Shown here one piece after another: positions 14,045 through 22,531 of a stretch of DNA of 41,171 nt. Within the stretch, counting starts at the first letter, position 1; each line of letters opens with the position of its first letter. The DNA comes from RGIG3009 sp045648765 (lineage in GTDB: Bacteria; Bacillota; Clostridia; Oscillospirales; Acutalibacteraceae): NCBI GenBank assembly GCA_045648765.1, contig JAZROQ010000020.1, positions 1 to 41,171 on the forward strand, read 5' to 3'. The notes beneath the pieces are model-generated. The model saw only the letters and a list, made by a program, of their open reading frames with translations, was not told the origin of the DNA and ran no database searches. The translations under genes and the position numbers were made by a program.

Positions 14045-16204
14045 TTATTGGGGGACAACCACGGTGGAGCCGGAGGGGGTTACCGCAACGGCACCGTGCT
14101 TGGTACATGACTCCGGCATGAATTCCGGTTTGTAAACACCCATGGCAGTTTTGGGGCATTCGGCGGTCGCGAGCTGACCGGTTTCGGAGCAATAGGGGAG
14201 TTCCACGGTGGTGCCTTTGTTAACAAAGGGGATGGGTTCGCATCCTTCGTGGAGTGCCAACATGGCTTTGTTCCACAAATTGCGGGCGGCCGAGGTTTGC
14301 TTGTTATTGAGTTTTTGGTTTTTGTCGTAACCGAACCAGCTTGCCGCAACATATTTTGGGGTGCCTGCGACCAACCAAACGTCGTTGCTTTGTTGGGTGG
14401 TACCGGTTTTGGCAAAGACCTCCCAGTCTTTCCAATCTTTGCGCAAAGCACCTGCGGTGGCACCGTTGCTGCCCGAAACAACACGCTGCAACAAACGGTT
14501 CATGATGTAAGCGGTGTTTTCATCCAACACTTGTACGGCGGTGGAGGTTTTTTGCAAAAGGATTTCGCCGTTTTGTTCGACTTTGGTGAAAGAATACGGT
14601 TCGTTATAATAGCCGCCGTTTCCGAAAACTTGGTAGGCTGCGGCAATCTCGCGCGGGTAGACGCCCGCCGTTAAACCGCCCAATGTTAACGGTGCAAAAT
14701 CGATGTCGGTGTGACCTTTTCCGTCGGACGTTACCAACGAAGAAAGGTTGAGAGAAGTGGTCAAAAATTTGAAAGAGCGTTCCGGTGTGAGGGTTTGCAT
14801 TAGTTGTGCCGGAACGGTGTTTTTGGATGACTGAATGGCATAGTCCACCAGCGTGATACCACTATCTTGCGGGGTGGTTTGATTGTAGTTTTTGGGCCAC
14901 AGGGTTCCGTCTTTTAAGGTGATATAGCAGTCTTTTACCTGAGAGGAAAAATGAATCAGGTTGAGTTGTACGGCTTGGGAATACACCGAAAGTGGTTTGA
15001 TGGAGGAACCCGGTTGACGCAGCGAATCGGTGGCACGGTTTAAAATGCGGTTGGCGGTTTTTTCGCCACGGCCGCCAACAACTGCCACCGTTTTACCGGT
15101 ATAGTCCATGATATAAATGGCGGCTTGGGGCTGCACTTCGTCGCTGGGGAGCAACGCGGGATAGTTTTCTTCGTTGGCGTAGATGGCTTCCACTTTTGCT
15201 TGCAGTTCGGGATTCTCGCAAGAATAGATGGTGAGACCGCCATAGAAAATCATGTTTCGCGCTTGTGAATCGGTGTAGCCGTATTTTTCGACCAAGGCGT
15301 CGGCAACGTCGTCGATGAGCATATCGGTATACCAGTCGGATACCGCTGACGATTTGGCGCTGCTTTTGAAATACAGTTCTTCGCCGAGCGCTTGTTGGTA
15401 TTCATCGGCGGTGATAAAGCCGAGTTCGTGCATTTTATACAGCACCACGCGTTGACGTTGGCGCAGATTTTCCGGACGACGATAGGGGTCGTATTTGGAA
15501 GGGTTATTGGTGATGCTTGCCAAAGCGGCACATTGCGCCAAGGTGAGGTCTTTGGCGTCGACGCCGAAGAAATAGTTGGCGCCCGCACCAACGCCTGTTA
15601 CGTTACTGCTGAGCGGGATTAAGTTTAAATAGGCTTGTAAAATTTCATCTTTCGTGTAGTATTTTTCCATTTCGATGGCAGTTAAAATTTCGACAACTTT
15701 ACGTTGGATGGAGTGGTCGTCGTTGCCGGTCATGACTTTGATGAGCTGTTGGGTGAGCGTGGAACCGCCGTATTCTGTGTTGTTAAACCGCAAAATGAGG
15801 TTGGCAAAAGCGGAAATCGTACGTTTCCAGTCCACGCCGAAGTGCTCGTTAAAACGTTCGTCTTCGATGGCGATAACAGCGTTTTGCATGTTGACAGGCA
15901 GTTCGTTAAGCGGGACAAACACGCGTTTGATGCCGCTGATTCGTTCGAATTCTTCGTATTGGCCGGTGGTTTCGTTGAGGGTCATGATGATACTGGTTTG
16001 GTTTTTGTTGATGGAATCAACGTCGGGCAAATTGGTTTGTCCTTTAAAGTTGGTGGCAACGTAAACCGTTAACACGCACGCAACCATACAGCCGGTAACA
16101 ACTGTTACCAGCAAAATGGACATAAGCACTTTTCCAAGTATGGAGAGCCCTTTTTTATGTTTTGTTAAAAAGCGGTCGAGCCAAGCGGGTTTTTGAAATT
16201 TCAT
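14045..16204 (-). CDS. Class A penicillin-binding protein (transglycosylase/transpeptidase)
   Basis: 719 residues. ATG 16204 with aaaggaga upstream is chosen over an in-frame start nine codons earlier. Cytosolic basic tail, membrane helix about 22-52, then a GT51 glycosyltransferase domain: catalytic Glu114 in IEDERFNEHFG, GGSTLTQQLIK (147-156), KDEILQAYLN. The transpeptidase domain has S400-S-I-K403 (nucleophile Ser400), S460-K-N462 and K599-T-G-T. It polymerises glycan strands and cross-links peptides outside the membrane. The C-terminal tail (about 660-719) is Cys-containing and Pro/Val-rich, as in Bacillus PBP1-like proteins. It has its own promoter and no terminator is evident downstream. 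It belongs to the PBP1A/PonA group; which paralogue cannot be told. Confidence 0.93.
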   Translation of the reverse strand: MKFQKPAWLDRFLTKHKKGLSILGKVLMSILLVTVVTGCMVACVLTVYVATNFKGQTNLPDVDSINKNQTSIIMTLNETTGQYEEFERISGIKRVFVPLNELPVNMQNAVIAIEDERFNEHFGVDWKRTISAFANLILRFNNTEYGGSTLTQQLIKVMTGNDDHSIQRKVVEILTAIEMEKYYTKDEILQAYLNLIPLSSNVTGVGAGANYFFGVDAKDLTLAQCAALASITNNPSKYDPYRRPENLRQRQRVVLYKMHELGFITADEYQQALGEELYFKSSAKSSAVSDWYTDMLIDDVADALVEKYGYTDSQARNMIFYGGLTIYSCENPELQAKVEAIYANEENYPALLPSDEVQPQAAIYIMDYTGKTVAVVGGRGEKTANRILNRATDSLRQPGSSIKPLSVYSQAVQLNLIHFSSQVKDCYITLKDGTLWPKNYNQTTPQDSGITLVDYAIQSSKNTVPAQLMQTLTPERSFKFLTTSLNLSSLVTSDGKGHTDIDFAPLTLGGLTAGVYPREIAAAYQVFGNGGYYNEPYSFTKVEQNGEILLQKTSTAVQVLDENTAYIMNRLLQRVVSGSNGATAGALRKDWKDWEVFAKTGTTQQSNDVWLVAGTPKYVAASWFGYDKNQKLNNKQTSAARNLWNKAMLALHEGCEPIPFVNKGTTVELPYCSETGQLATAECPKTAMGVYKPEFMPESCTKHGAVAVTPSGSTVVVPQ

Positions 16205-16254
16205 GCGTGTTCTCCTTTTTTTGACAAACAAAATCCCAATATTATCATACCTAT

Positions 16255-16282
16255 ATTATAAGCACTTCTTTCAAAAAGTCAA
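16255..16282 (-). promoter_or_regulatory. Promoter of the penicillin-binding protein gene
   Basis: On the minus strand: TTGACT (16282-16277), 16-bp spacer, TATAAT (16260-16255). It lies about 50 bases before the start codon. Confidence 0.7.
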
Positions 16283-16360
16283 ATATCAATATTGTAAACA
16301 TCACATATTTTTGCGAAGGCCCGCCCACACTATATGAAAAGAAAACAGGAGGAAATTTCA

Positions 16361-16690
16361 ATGGGGGAAACAAAACGCGAAAAAAAGCGGCGGTGGACAC
16401 CGGTGTGGGTGGCGTGTTTTTTGCTGATTGGGGTTGCTGCGTGGACAAGCACGTTGTTGCCGCAACCCAAAGCAAACGGTGAGCAGGTGGAAAAGCAACA
16501 GACAACGCCGTATTTGGGGATTTGGGAAGGAAAATTGGCGCGGTTTGACGGCGTGAACCGTGAGCCGATGGAAATTTACGATGTGTTTGTTTCTTCGCTG
16601 CCCAAAGAAGAACAAGAGCGCCTTAAAGAAGGAGTGACGTGGGAGAACGAGGAGGCGTTTGCCTTGTTGATGGATGGGTATACAAGTTGA
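16361..16690 (+). CDS. Small single-pass membrane protein, BofC-C-terminal-like
   Basis: 109 residues. ATG 16361 has aggagg at 16347-16352; an upstream in-frame ATG lacks a site. A very basic cytosolic tail (KREKKRRW) precedes one membrane helix (about 14-32), a short linker, and an extracytoplasmic domain. That domain has the pattern YLGIWEGKLARF ... EIYDVFVSSLPKEEQERL ... DGYTS. This beta-hairpin plus helix pattern recurs in many clostridial proteins and resembles the C-terminal part of the sporulation protein BofC (family resemblance by eye only). The function is not known. It is divergent from the PBP gene, and the next gene has its own promoter. Confidence 0.65.
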   Translation: MGETKREKKRRWTPVWVACFLLIGVAAWTSTLLPQPKANGEQVEKQQTTPYLGIWEGKLARFDGVNREPMEIYDVFVSSLPKEEQERLKEGVTWENEEAFALLMDGYTS

Positions 16691-16710
16691 AATTTTCTGA
16701 GGATTGGGTA

Positions 16711-16739
16711 TTGCTTGAAGCATGATTTTGTGGTATACT
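16711..16739 (+). promoter_or_regulatory. Promoter of the helicase-lepA-guaB operon
   Basis: TTGCTT (16711-16716), 17-bp spacer, TATACT (16734-16739), 40 bases before the helicase ATG. Confidence 0.65.
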
Positions 16740-16779
16740 AACAAAAATATACCAAAAAATCGCAAAGGCAGGGTCGGCA

Positions 16780-17955
16780 ATGGCAGAAAAAACAGGATTT
16801 GACGTGTTGGAATTACGTCCCGAGTTAATGCGGGCGCTTTCCGGCATGGGTTTTTTTGAGCCGACGCCGATTCAAAGTCAGGCGATTTTGCCGTTGCTTG
16901 AAGGGCGCGACGTGATTGCCAAGGCACCTACCGGCACGGGGAAAACGTGTTCGTTTGGTATTCCGCTGTTGGAATGTTACCGCCCCGATTGCGAGGATAT
17001 TCAAGCTATTGTAGTTTGTCCCACGCGGGAGTTATGCATACAGATTACCGACGATTTGAAGCAATTAGCGGCGTTTATGCCCGAGGTGAGAATTGTTGCG
17101 TTGTATGGTGGACAACCTATCAACCGCCAGTTGGACGCCCTGAAAAAGAAGCCGACAATAGTGGTTGCTACTCCCGGACGGTTGATTGACCACATGAACC
17201 GCGGGACGGTGTGGCTTGGCAACGTATATACGGCCGTTTTGGACGAAGCGGATGAAATGCTGAAAATGGGTTTTGTTCGCGATGTGCGAAAAATTTTGAA
17301 TGCTACCCCCGCAGACACGCAAGTGGCGTTGTTCAGCGCCACCATTTCTCGCGAGGTTATGAACGTGGCGTGGGAATATCAACGTGATGCGGTGGAAATT
17401 ACCGTGGAAGCCGAAGGCGATGCGCGACCGGACATTGCGCAATATGTTTTAATGGCGGAGGATACTGATCGTCCGGAGTTGCTGTGTTCGTTGATACGGT
17501 CGCTGGATCTGCGGCGGGTGATGATGTTTTGTAACCGCAAAAGTACCGTGCAATGGTTGACAAAGCAATTGCAAAAGCGGCAACTTTCGGTGGATTGTCT
17601 GCATGGTGATATTCCGCAAGGTCAACGGAACCGCGTGATGGAAGGGTTTCGCAAAGGAAAATTTGAAATATTGGTGGCTACCGACGTGGCGGCTCGCGGC
17701 ATTGATGTGGACGACGTAGAAGCGGTGTTTAACTACGATATTCCCGAAGAAAACGAATATTATTTGCATCGAATCGGGCGTACCGGTCGCGCGAAGCGGC
17801 ACGGGGTGGCGATCACTTTTGCTACGGCGGGAGATGAGTTTCGATTGCGCGATATACGCAAATATACTCATTCCGAAATTGGCGAAATATCGTTTGACGA
17901 AAGTGGTCAACCGGTGAAAGCCGACGGGACGCCGTTTGTGTGTGAGGTGAGGTGA
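16780..17955 (+). CDS. DEAD-box ATP-dependent RNA helicase
   Basis: 391 residues; ATG 16780 has only a weak ribosome site (caggg). It contains all helicase core motifs: Q motif FFEPTPIQSQ (25-34), motif I APTGTGKT (49-56), PTREL, TPGRLIDH, DEAD (155-158), SAT (186-188), TDVAARGID and HRIGRTGR. It ends about 40 residues after motif VI with no basic tail or RNA-binding domain, so it resembles minimal eIF4A-like helicases rather than CshA or DbpA. Unwinds short RNA duplexes; likely roles are RNA decay or ribosome assembly. It is the first gene of a run of five same-strand genes, four bases before lepA. Confidence 0.92.
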   Translation: MAEKTGFDVLELRPELMRALSGMGFFEPTPIQSQAILPLLEGRDVIAKAPTGTGKTCSFGIPLLECYRPDCEDIQAIVVCPTRELCIQITDDLKQLAAFMPEVRIVALYGGQPINRQLDALKKKPTIVVATPGRLIDHMNRGTVWLGNVYTAVLDEADEMLKMGFVRDVRKILNATPADTQVALFSATISREVMNVAWEYQRDAVEITVEAEGDARPDIAQYVLMAEDTDRPELLCSLIRSLDLRRVMMFCNRKSTVQWLTKQLQKRQLSVDCLHGDIPQGQRNRVMEGFRKGKFEILVATDVAARGIDVDDVEAVFNYDIPEENEYYLHRIGRTGRAKRHGVAITFATAGDEFRLRDIRKYTHSEIGEISFDESGQPVKADGTPFVCEVR

Positions 17956-17959
17956 CAAC

Positions 17960-19774
17960 ATGGCCGATTTACGAGAACATACCCGCAATTTTTGCATTAT
18001 AGCACATATTGACCATGGAAAAACCACGCTTTCGGACCGCATTTTGGAAAAAACACGCGCGGTTGCGCAACGCGACATGGAAGAACAGTTGCTTGACAGC
18101 ATGGACTTGGAACGTGAGCGCGGTATTACCATTAAAGCGCATGCGGTGACCGTTTCTTACGATGCCGATGACGGCGAAACGTATGTGTTTAATTTGATTG
18201 ACACGCCCGGGCACGTGGACTTTAACTATGAGGTGTCACGGTCGTTGGCGGCTTGTGAAGGTGCCATTTTGATTGTGGATGCCTCGCAAGGGATTGAGGC
18301 ACAAACGCTTGCCAACACCTATTTGGCGGTGGAACACGGCTTGGAGATTGTGCCGGTGATTAACAAAATTGATTTGCCCTCTGCCAGACCGGAAGAAGTA
18401 CGGGCAGAAATTGAAGATATTATTGGAATTGATGCTTCGAACGCCCCGCTGGTTTCGGCCAAACAAGGTATTAACATTGAGCAAGTGTTGGAAGCAATCG
18501 TAGGGCAAATCCCACCGCCGAGCGGCACGGACGATGCGCCGCTGAAAGCGCTGATCTTTGACAGTTATTATGACAGCTACAAAGGTGTTATTGTTTATAT
18601 TCGCGTGAAAGAAGGCGTTGTTCGCACAGGAGACACCATTCGTATGATGGCGACAGGAGCCACGTTTGACGTGGTGGAAGTTGGCATTATGCGCGCGGGA
18701 TGTTTGGAACCGTGCGAAGCTTTGCATGCGGGGCAAGTGGGTTATATTGCCGCTTCCATTAAAACCGTGCACGACGCGCGCGTGGGTGATACGGTGACGA
18801 CAGTGGCAAAACCTGCTGCCGAGCCGTTGCCGGGGTATCGCAAGGTAAACCCCATGGTGTTTTGCGGCGTGTTCCCCGCTGACGGAGCGCATTATCAAGA
18901 TTTGCGCGAAGCGTTGGAGAGGTTACAGCTTAACGATGCCTCGCTTACCTTTGAACCCGAAACGTCGGTGGCTTTGGGTTTTGGTTTTCGATGTGGGTTC
19001 TTGGGGCTTTTGCATATGGAGATTATTCAAGAGCGTCTGGAAAGAGAATACGACTTGGATTTGATTACCACCGCCCCCAGTGTTATTTACCGTATTACGA
19101 GTACGGATGGGGAAGTGACATATATTGACAACCCCACCAACTACCCCGACCCCGGTACGATAGCCATGGCGGAAGAACCGATTACCGATGCGCATATTTT
19201 GGCGCCTTCGGATTATGTGGGAAATATTATGGAGTTGTGCCAGCAACGGCGCGGCGTTTTCCGTGATATGAAATATTTGGACCAAACACGCGTGGATATT
19301 CATTATGAGATGCCGCTCAATGAAATTGTATACGATTTCTTTGACGCGCTGAAATCCCGCACAAAGGGTTATGCCAGTTTTGACTATGAACTGAAAGGAT
19401 ACCAAAAATCTGAGTTGGTCAAGCTGGATATTTTGCTCAACGGCGACGTGGTGGACGCGTTATCGTTTATTGTGTTTGCAGGGAGCGCTTATGCTCGCGG
19501 CAGACGGTTGTGCGAAAAACTGAGGGACAATATTCCCAGGCAGTTGTTTGAGGTGCCGATTCAAGCGGCTATCGGCGGGAAGGTGATTGCTCGCGAAACC
19601 GTACGCGCCATGCGCAAAGACGTGTTGGCTAAATGCTATGGCGGCGACATTACCCGCAAAAAGAAATTGCTTGAAAAACAAAAAGAAGGTAAAAAGCGGA
19701 TGCGGCAACTTGGCAGTGTGGAAGTACCGCAAGAAGCGTTTATGGCCGTACTTAAACTTGGTGACGATGAATAA
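17960..19774 (+). CDS. lepA: Elongation factor 4 (LepA), back-translocating GTPase
   Basis: 604 residues, the normal length for LepA. ATG 17960 with gaggtga upstream overlaps the end of the helicase gene region. G1 AHIDHGKT (15-22), G3 DTPGHVDF, G4 NKID, G5 SAKQG are intact. Domain II, EF-G-like domains III and V, and the LepA-specific C-terminal domain (starting near YASFDYELKGYQKSELVKL, with LCEKLRDNIPRQLFEVPIQA) follow. Binds the ribosome and affects stalled or post-translocation complexes. No damage is seen. Confidence 0.97.
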   Translation: MADLREHTRNFCIIAHIDHGKTTLSDRILEKTRAVAQRDMEEQLLDSMDLERERGITIKAHAVTVSYDADDGETYVFNLIDTPGHVDFNYEVSRSLAACEGAILIVDASQGIEAQTLANTYLAVEHGLEIVPVINKIDLPSARPEEVRAEIEDIIGIDASNAPLVSAKQGINIEQVLEAIVGQIPPPSGTDDAPLKALIFDSYYDSYKGVIVYIRVKEGVVRTGDTIRMMATGATFDVVEVGIMRAGCLEPCEALHAGQVGYIAASIKTVHDARVGDTVTTVAKPAAEPLPGYRKVNPMVFCGVFPADGAHYQDLREALERLQLNDASLTFEPETSVALGFGFRCGFLGLLHMEIIQERLEREYDLDLITTAPSVIYRITSTDGEVTYIDNPTNYPDPGTIAMAEEPITDAHILAPSDYVGNIMELCQQRRGVFRDMKYLDQTRVDIHYEMPLNEIVYDFFDALKSRTKGYASFDYELKGYQKSELVKLDILLNGDVVDALSFIVFAGSAYARGRRLCEKLRDNIPRQLFEVPIQAAIGGKVIARETVRAMRKDVLAKCYGGDITRKKKLLEKQKEGKKRMRQLGSVEVPQEAFMAVLKLGDDE

Positions 19775-19790
19775 AGAAGGAGAGAAAATT

Positions 19791-21263
19791 ATGGTAAATC
19801 CTAATGTCGGAGAAAAATTTTTAAAAGAAGGTTTGACATTTGACGACGTGTTGTTGATCCCCGCAAAGTCGGATGTTCTTCCCAAAGACGTGAGTTTGAA
19901 AACACAACTTACCAAAACTATTACACTTAACACGCCGTTGATGACTGCGGCGATGGATACTGTAACGGAAAATCGCATGGCCATTGCGATTGCGCGTGAG
20001 GGTGGTATTGGTGTTATTCACAAAAACATGTCGATTGAAGCGCAAGCCGACCAAGTCGATTGTGTAAAACGTTCCGAAAACGGCGTTATTGTGAATCCGT
20101 TTTTCTTGTCTCCTGACCATTTGGTGGAAGATGCCAACGCATTGATGGGCAAATATCGCATTTCGGGTGTGCCGATTTGCCGTGACGGCAAATTGGTTGG
20201 TATTCTCACCAACCGTGATATGCGATTCTTGACCGATTTCTCGCAACGCATTGAAGACGTGATGACCAAAGAAAATTTGGTGACCGCACCGGTGGGTACC
20301 ACCATGGAAGAAGCGCAAGAAATTTTGCGCAAACACCGTATTGAAAAGTTGCCCATTGTGGACGAAAACGGCATGTTAAAAGGTTTGGTCACCATTAAAG
20401 ATATCGAGAAAGCCGTTAAATATCCCAACTCTGCTCGTGATGCTTCGGGACGGTTGTTGTGCGCAGCGGCCATTGGCACTACATCTGACGTGTTGGAGCG
20501 TGCAGCGGAATTAGTGAAAGCGCAAGTTGACGTGCTGGTTTTAGACTCTGCTCACGGACACAGTCAAAATATTCTTAACTGCATTCAAAAAGTGAAAGCG
20601 GCTTTCCCGAATACGCCGCTTATTGCCGGTAACATTGCCACCGCTTCGGCGGCACAAGCGTTGATTGAAGCGGGTGCAGATGCGATTAAAGTAGGTATTG
20701 GCCCCGGCTCGATTTGTACGACCCGTGTGGTTGCGGGTATTGGTGTTCCGCAAATTACGGCCGTGTACGATGCGGCTTGCATGGCGGCACGCTACGGTAT
20801 TCCGGTGATTGCCGACGGTGGTTTGCAATATTCCGGTGACTTGGTGAAAGCCATTGCCGCAGGTGCCAGCGTGATGATGGTTGGTTCGTTGGTAGCGGGT
20901 TGTGAAGAATCGCCCGGCGAAACCGAATTGTACCAAGGTCGTCAATTTAAAGTATATCGCGGTATGGGCAGCCTTGGCGCGATGGCAAAGGGAAGTAAAG
21001 ACCGTTACTTCCAAGAAGACAACAAAAAACTGGTTCCCGAAGGCGTGGAAGGTCGTGTGCCGTACAAAGGACCGCTTGCCGATACTGTGTATCAATTGAT
21101 GGGCGGTTTGCGCTCGGGTATGGGTTATTGCGGTTGCCGTACGCTTGAAGAATTGCAAGAAAAAGGACAATTTGTTCGCATTACCGGTGCCGGCTTGAAA
21201 GAAAGCCATCCGCACGATATTTCCATTACCAAAGAAGCTCCGAACTACTCTATCAATTCGTAA
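19791..21263 (+). CDS. guaB: Inosine-5'-monophosphate dehydrogenase
   Basis: 490 residues. ATG 19791 has aaggaga upstream; the reading frame is open earlier but overlaps lepA. Oxidises IMP to XMP with NAD+, the committed step of GMP synthesis. The TIM barrel carries FDDVLLIPAKSDVLP near the N-terminus, the catalytic loop GPGSICTTR with Cys309, and a flap around MGSLGAMAKGSKDRYFQ. A Bateman (two-CBS) insert lies at about 93-215, with SGVPIC and EKLPIV halves; it senses ATP/GTP in other bacteria. Spacing is 16 bases after lepA and 13 bases before the ATP-grasp gene, so they are probably co-transcribed. Confidence 0.97.
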   Translation: MVNPNVGEKFLKEGLTFDDVLLIPAKSDVLPKDVSLKTQLTKTITLNTPLMTAAMDTVTENRMAIAIAREGGIGVIHKNMSIEAQADQVDCVKRSENGVIVNPFFLSPDHLVEDANALMGKYRISGVPICRDGKLVGILTNRDMRFLTDFSQRIEDVMTKENLVTAPVGTTMEEAQEILRKHRIEKLPIVDENGMLKGLVTIKDIEKAVKYPNSARDASGRLLCAAAIGTTSDVLERAAELVKAQVDVLVLDSAHGHSQNILNCIQKVKAAFPNTPLIAGNIATASAAQALIEAGADAIKVGIGPGSICTTRVVAGIGVPQITAVYDAACMAARYGIPVIADGGLQYSGDLVKAIAAGASVMMVGSLVAGCEESPGETELYQGRQFKVYRGMGSLGAMAKGSKDRYFQEDNKKLVPEGVEGRVPYKGPLADTVYQLMGGLRSGMGYCGCRTLEELQEKGQFVRITGAGLKESHPHDISITKEAPNYSINS

Positions 21264-21276
21264 GAGGGTGTTTTGT

Positions 21277-22500
21277 ATGGAACCGTTTGTTCCGGTGTTG
21301 TTGGGCAGTGATGTGAACGTTTACGGTATGGCGCGTTCGTTTCACGAAGCTTATGGCATTGCCTCGGTGGCGATTGGGAAAGGCCGATTGGGTGCTACTT
21401 CTAACAGCCGTATTGTTTCGGTGGAAGTGGTGGAACCTCGTTTGGAAGAGGACGACGTGTTTTGCAAAACGTTGTTGGATTTTGCCGACCGTTACCCCGA
21501 AGATATGCCGTTGTTGTTGGTGCCGTGTGGTGACAACTACATGCGTTTGTTGGTGCGCAACCAAGAGGCGCTTAAAGATCGGTATCGCTTTACGTGCGTC
21601 GACCAGACATTGTTGACTCAACTGGAAACCAAAGAATCGTTTTACGGGTTGTGTGAAAAATACGGTTTTTCCTATCCCAAAACGATGACAGTGACCGTGA
21701 ACAGTTATCAAACCGCCGAAGTGCCGTTTGCTTTTCCGGTGATTATTAAGCCTTCGAACAGCGTGGCGTATTGGAACTGTCGGTTCCCGCACAAGAAAAA
21801 AGTGTTTATTGCCGAGAACAAAGAAGAATTTGATGCGATTGTTACTGCAATTTACGGTTCGACGTATCAAGACCATTTGATTGTGCAAGAATACATTCCG
21901 GGTGACGACAGTCACATGCGGGTGATGAACTGTTACAGCGGCAAGGACAAAAAGGTGCGCTTGATGGCATTGGGACAACCGTTGTTGGAAGAACACTCGC
22001 CCGAGGGGATTGGTAGTTATGCTGCCATTATCCCCGCGGAAGACCGTCAACTTTCCAAGCAAATCAAAGCGTTTTTGGAAGATATCGGATACGTTGGGTT
22101 TGCCAATTTTGATTTGAAATTGGACAGCCGCGACGGACAATACAAGTTGTTTGAAATCAACCCGCGCCAAGGCAGAAGCAGCTTTTTTGTGACTGCCGAA
22201 GGCTACAATTTGGCGCAGTATTTGGTGGAAGACGTGTTACTTAACAAGCCTGTGGAGTGCACAATTGCCAACGGAGAAACGTTGTGGACACTGATTCCCA
22301 AACAATTGATTTTTGAGTACGTTCAAGACGAGGAGCTCAAAAAGACGGCGCGTAAACTGTTGCGCAAAGGTAAACTGTGCCGTTCGTTATACTATAAACA
22401 AGACCGCAATTTGAAGCGGTGGATATATTTTCAGAAAAACCAAGCAAGCTATTTTAAAAAGTATGCGCGGTATTTTGGAAACAAGAGTTTACGCGACTGA
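21277..22500 (+). CDS. ATP-grasp ligase, D-aspartate ligase-like
   Basis: 407 residues; ATG 21277 with agaggg nine bases upstream. The N-terminal PVLLGSDVNVYGMARSFHEA and GKGRLGATSNSR segments resemble the start of Gram-positive D-aspartate ligases (Asl of Enterococcus/Lactococcus). Those enzymes attach D-Asp to the lysine side chain of peptidoglycan precursors. The ATP-grasp core has VPCGDNYMRLLV, IIKPSNSVAYW (nucleotide-binding Lys), VQEYIPGDDSHM, and the metal-binding FEINPRQGR near residue 290-300. There is no signal peptide. The next gene encodes an AsnB-type amidotransferase, the same pairing that makes D-Asn bridges in lactic acid bacteria. Wall biosynthesis is therefore inferred; another carboxylate-amine ligase is possible. 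Confidence 0.75.
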   Translation: MEPFVPVLLGSDVNVYGMARSFHEAYGIASVAIGKGRLGATSNSRIVSVEVVEPRLEEDDVFCKTLLDFADRYPEDMPLLLVPCGDNYMRLLVRNQEALKDRYRFTCVDQTLLTQLETKESFYGLCEKYGFSYPKTMTVTVNSYQTAEVPFAFPVIIKPSNSVAYWNCRFPHKKKVFIAENKEEFDAIVTAIYGSTYQDHLIVQEYIPGDDSHMRVMNCYSGKDKKVRLMALGQPLLEEHSPEGIGSYAAIIPAEDRQLSKQIKAFLEDIGYVGFANFDLKLDSRDGQYKLFEINPRQGRSSFFVTAEGYNLAQYLVEDVLLNKPVECTIANGETLWTLIPKQLIFEYVQDEELKKTARKLLRKGKLCRSLYYKQDRNLKRWIYFQKNQASYFKKYARYFGNKSLRD

Positions 22501-22531
22501 TATACCGTAAAAAAGCAAGGAGGTGCCGCCA

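Noticed and set aside
21253..22170. 305-codon frame antisense to the ATP-grasp gene
   Set aside because: Phe/His/Arg-rich shadow translation without motifs; the plus-strand gene has intact ATP-grasp signatures.
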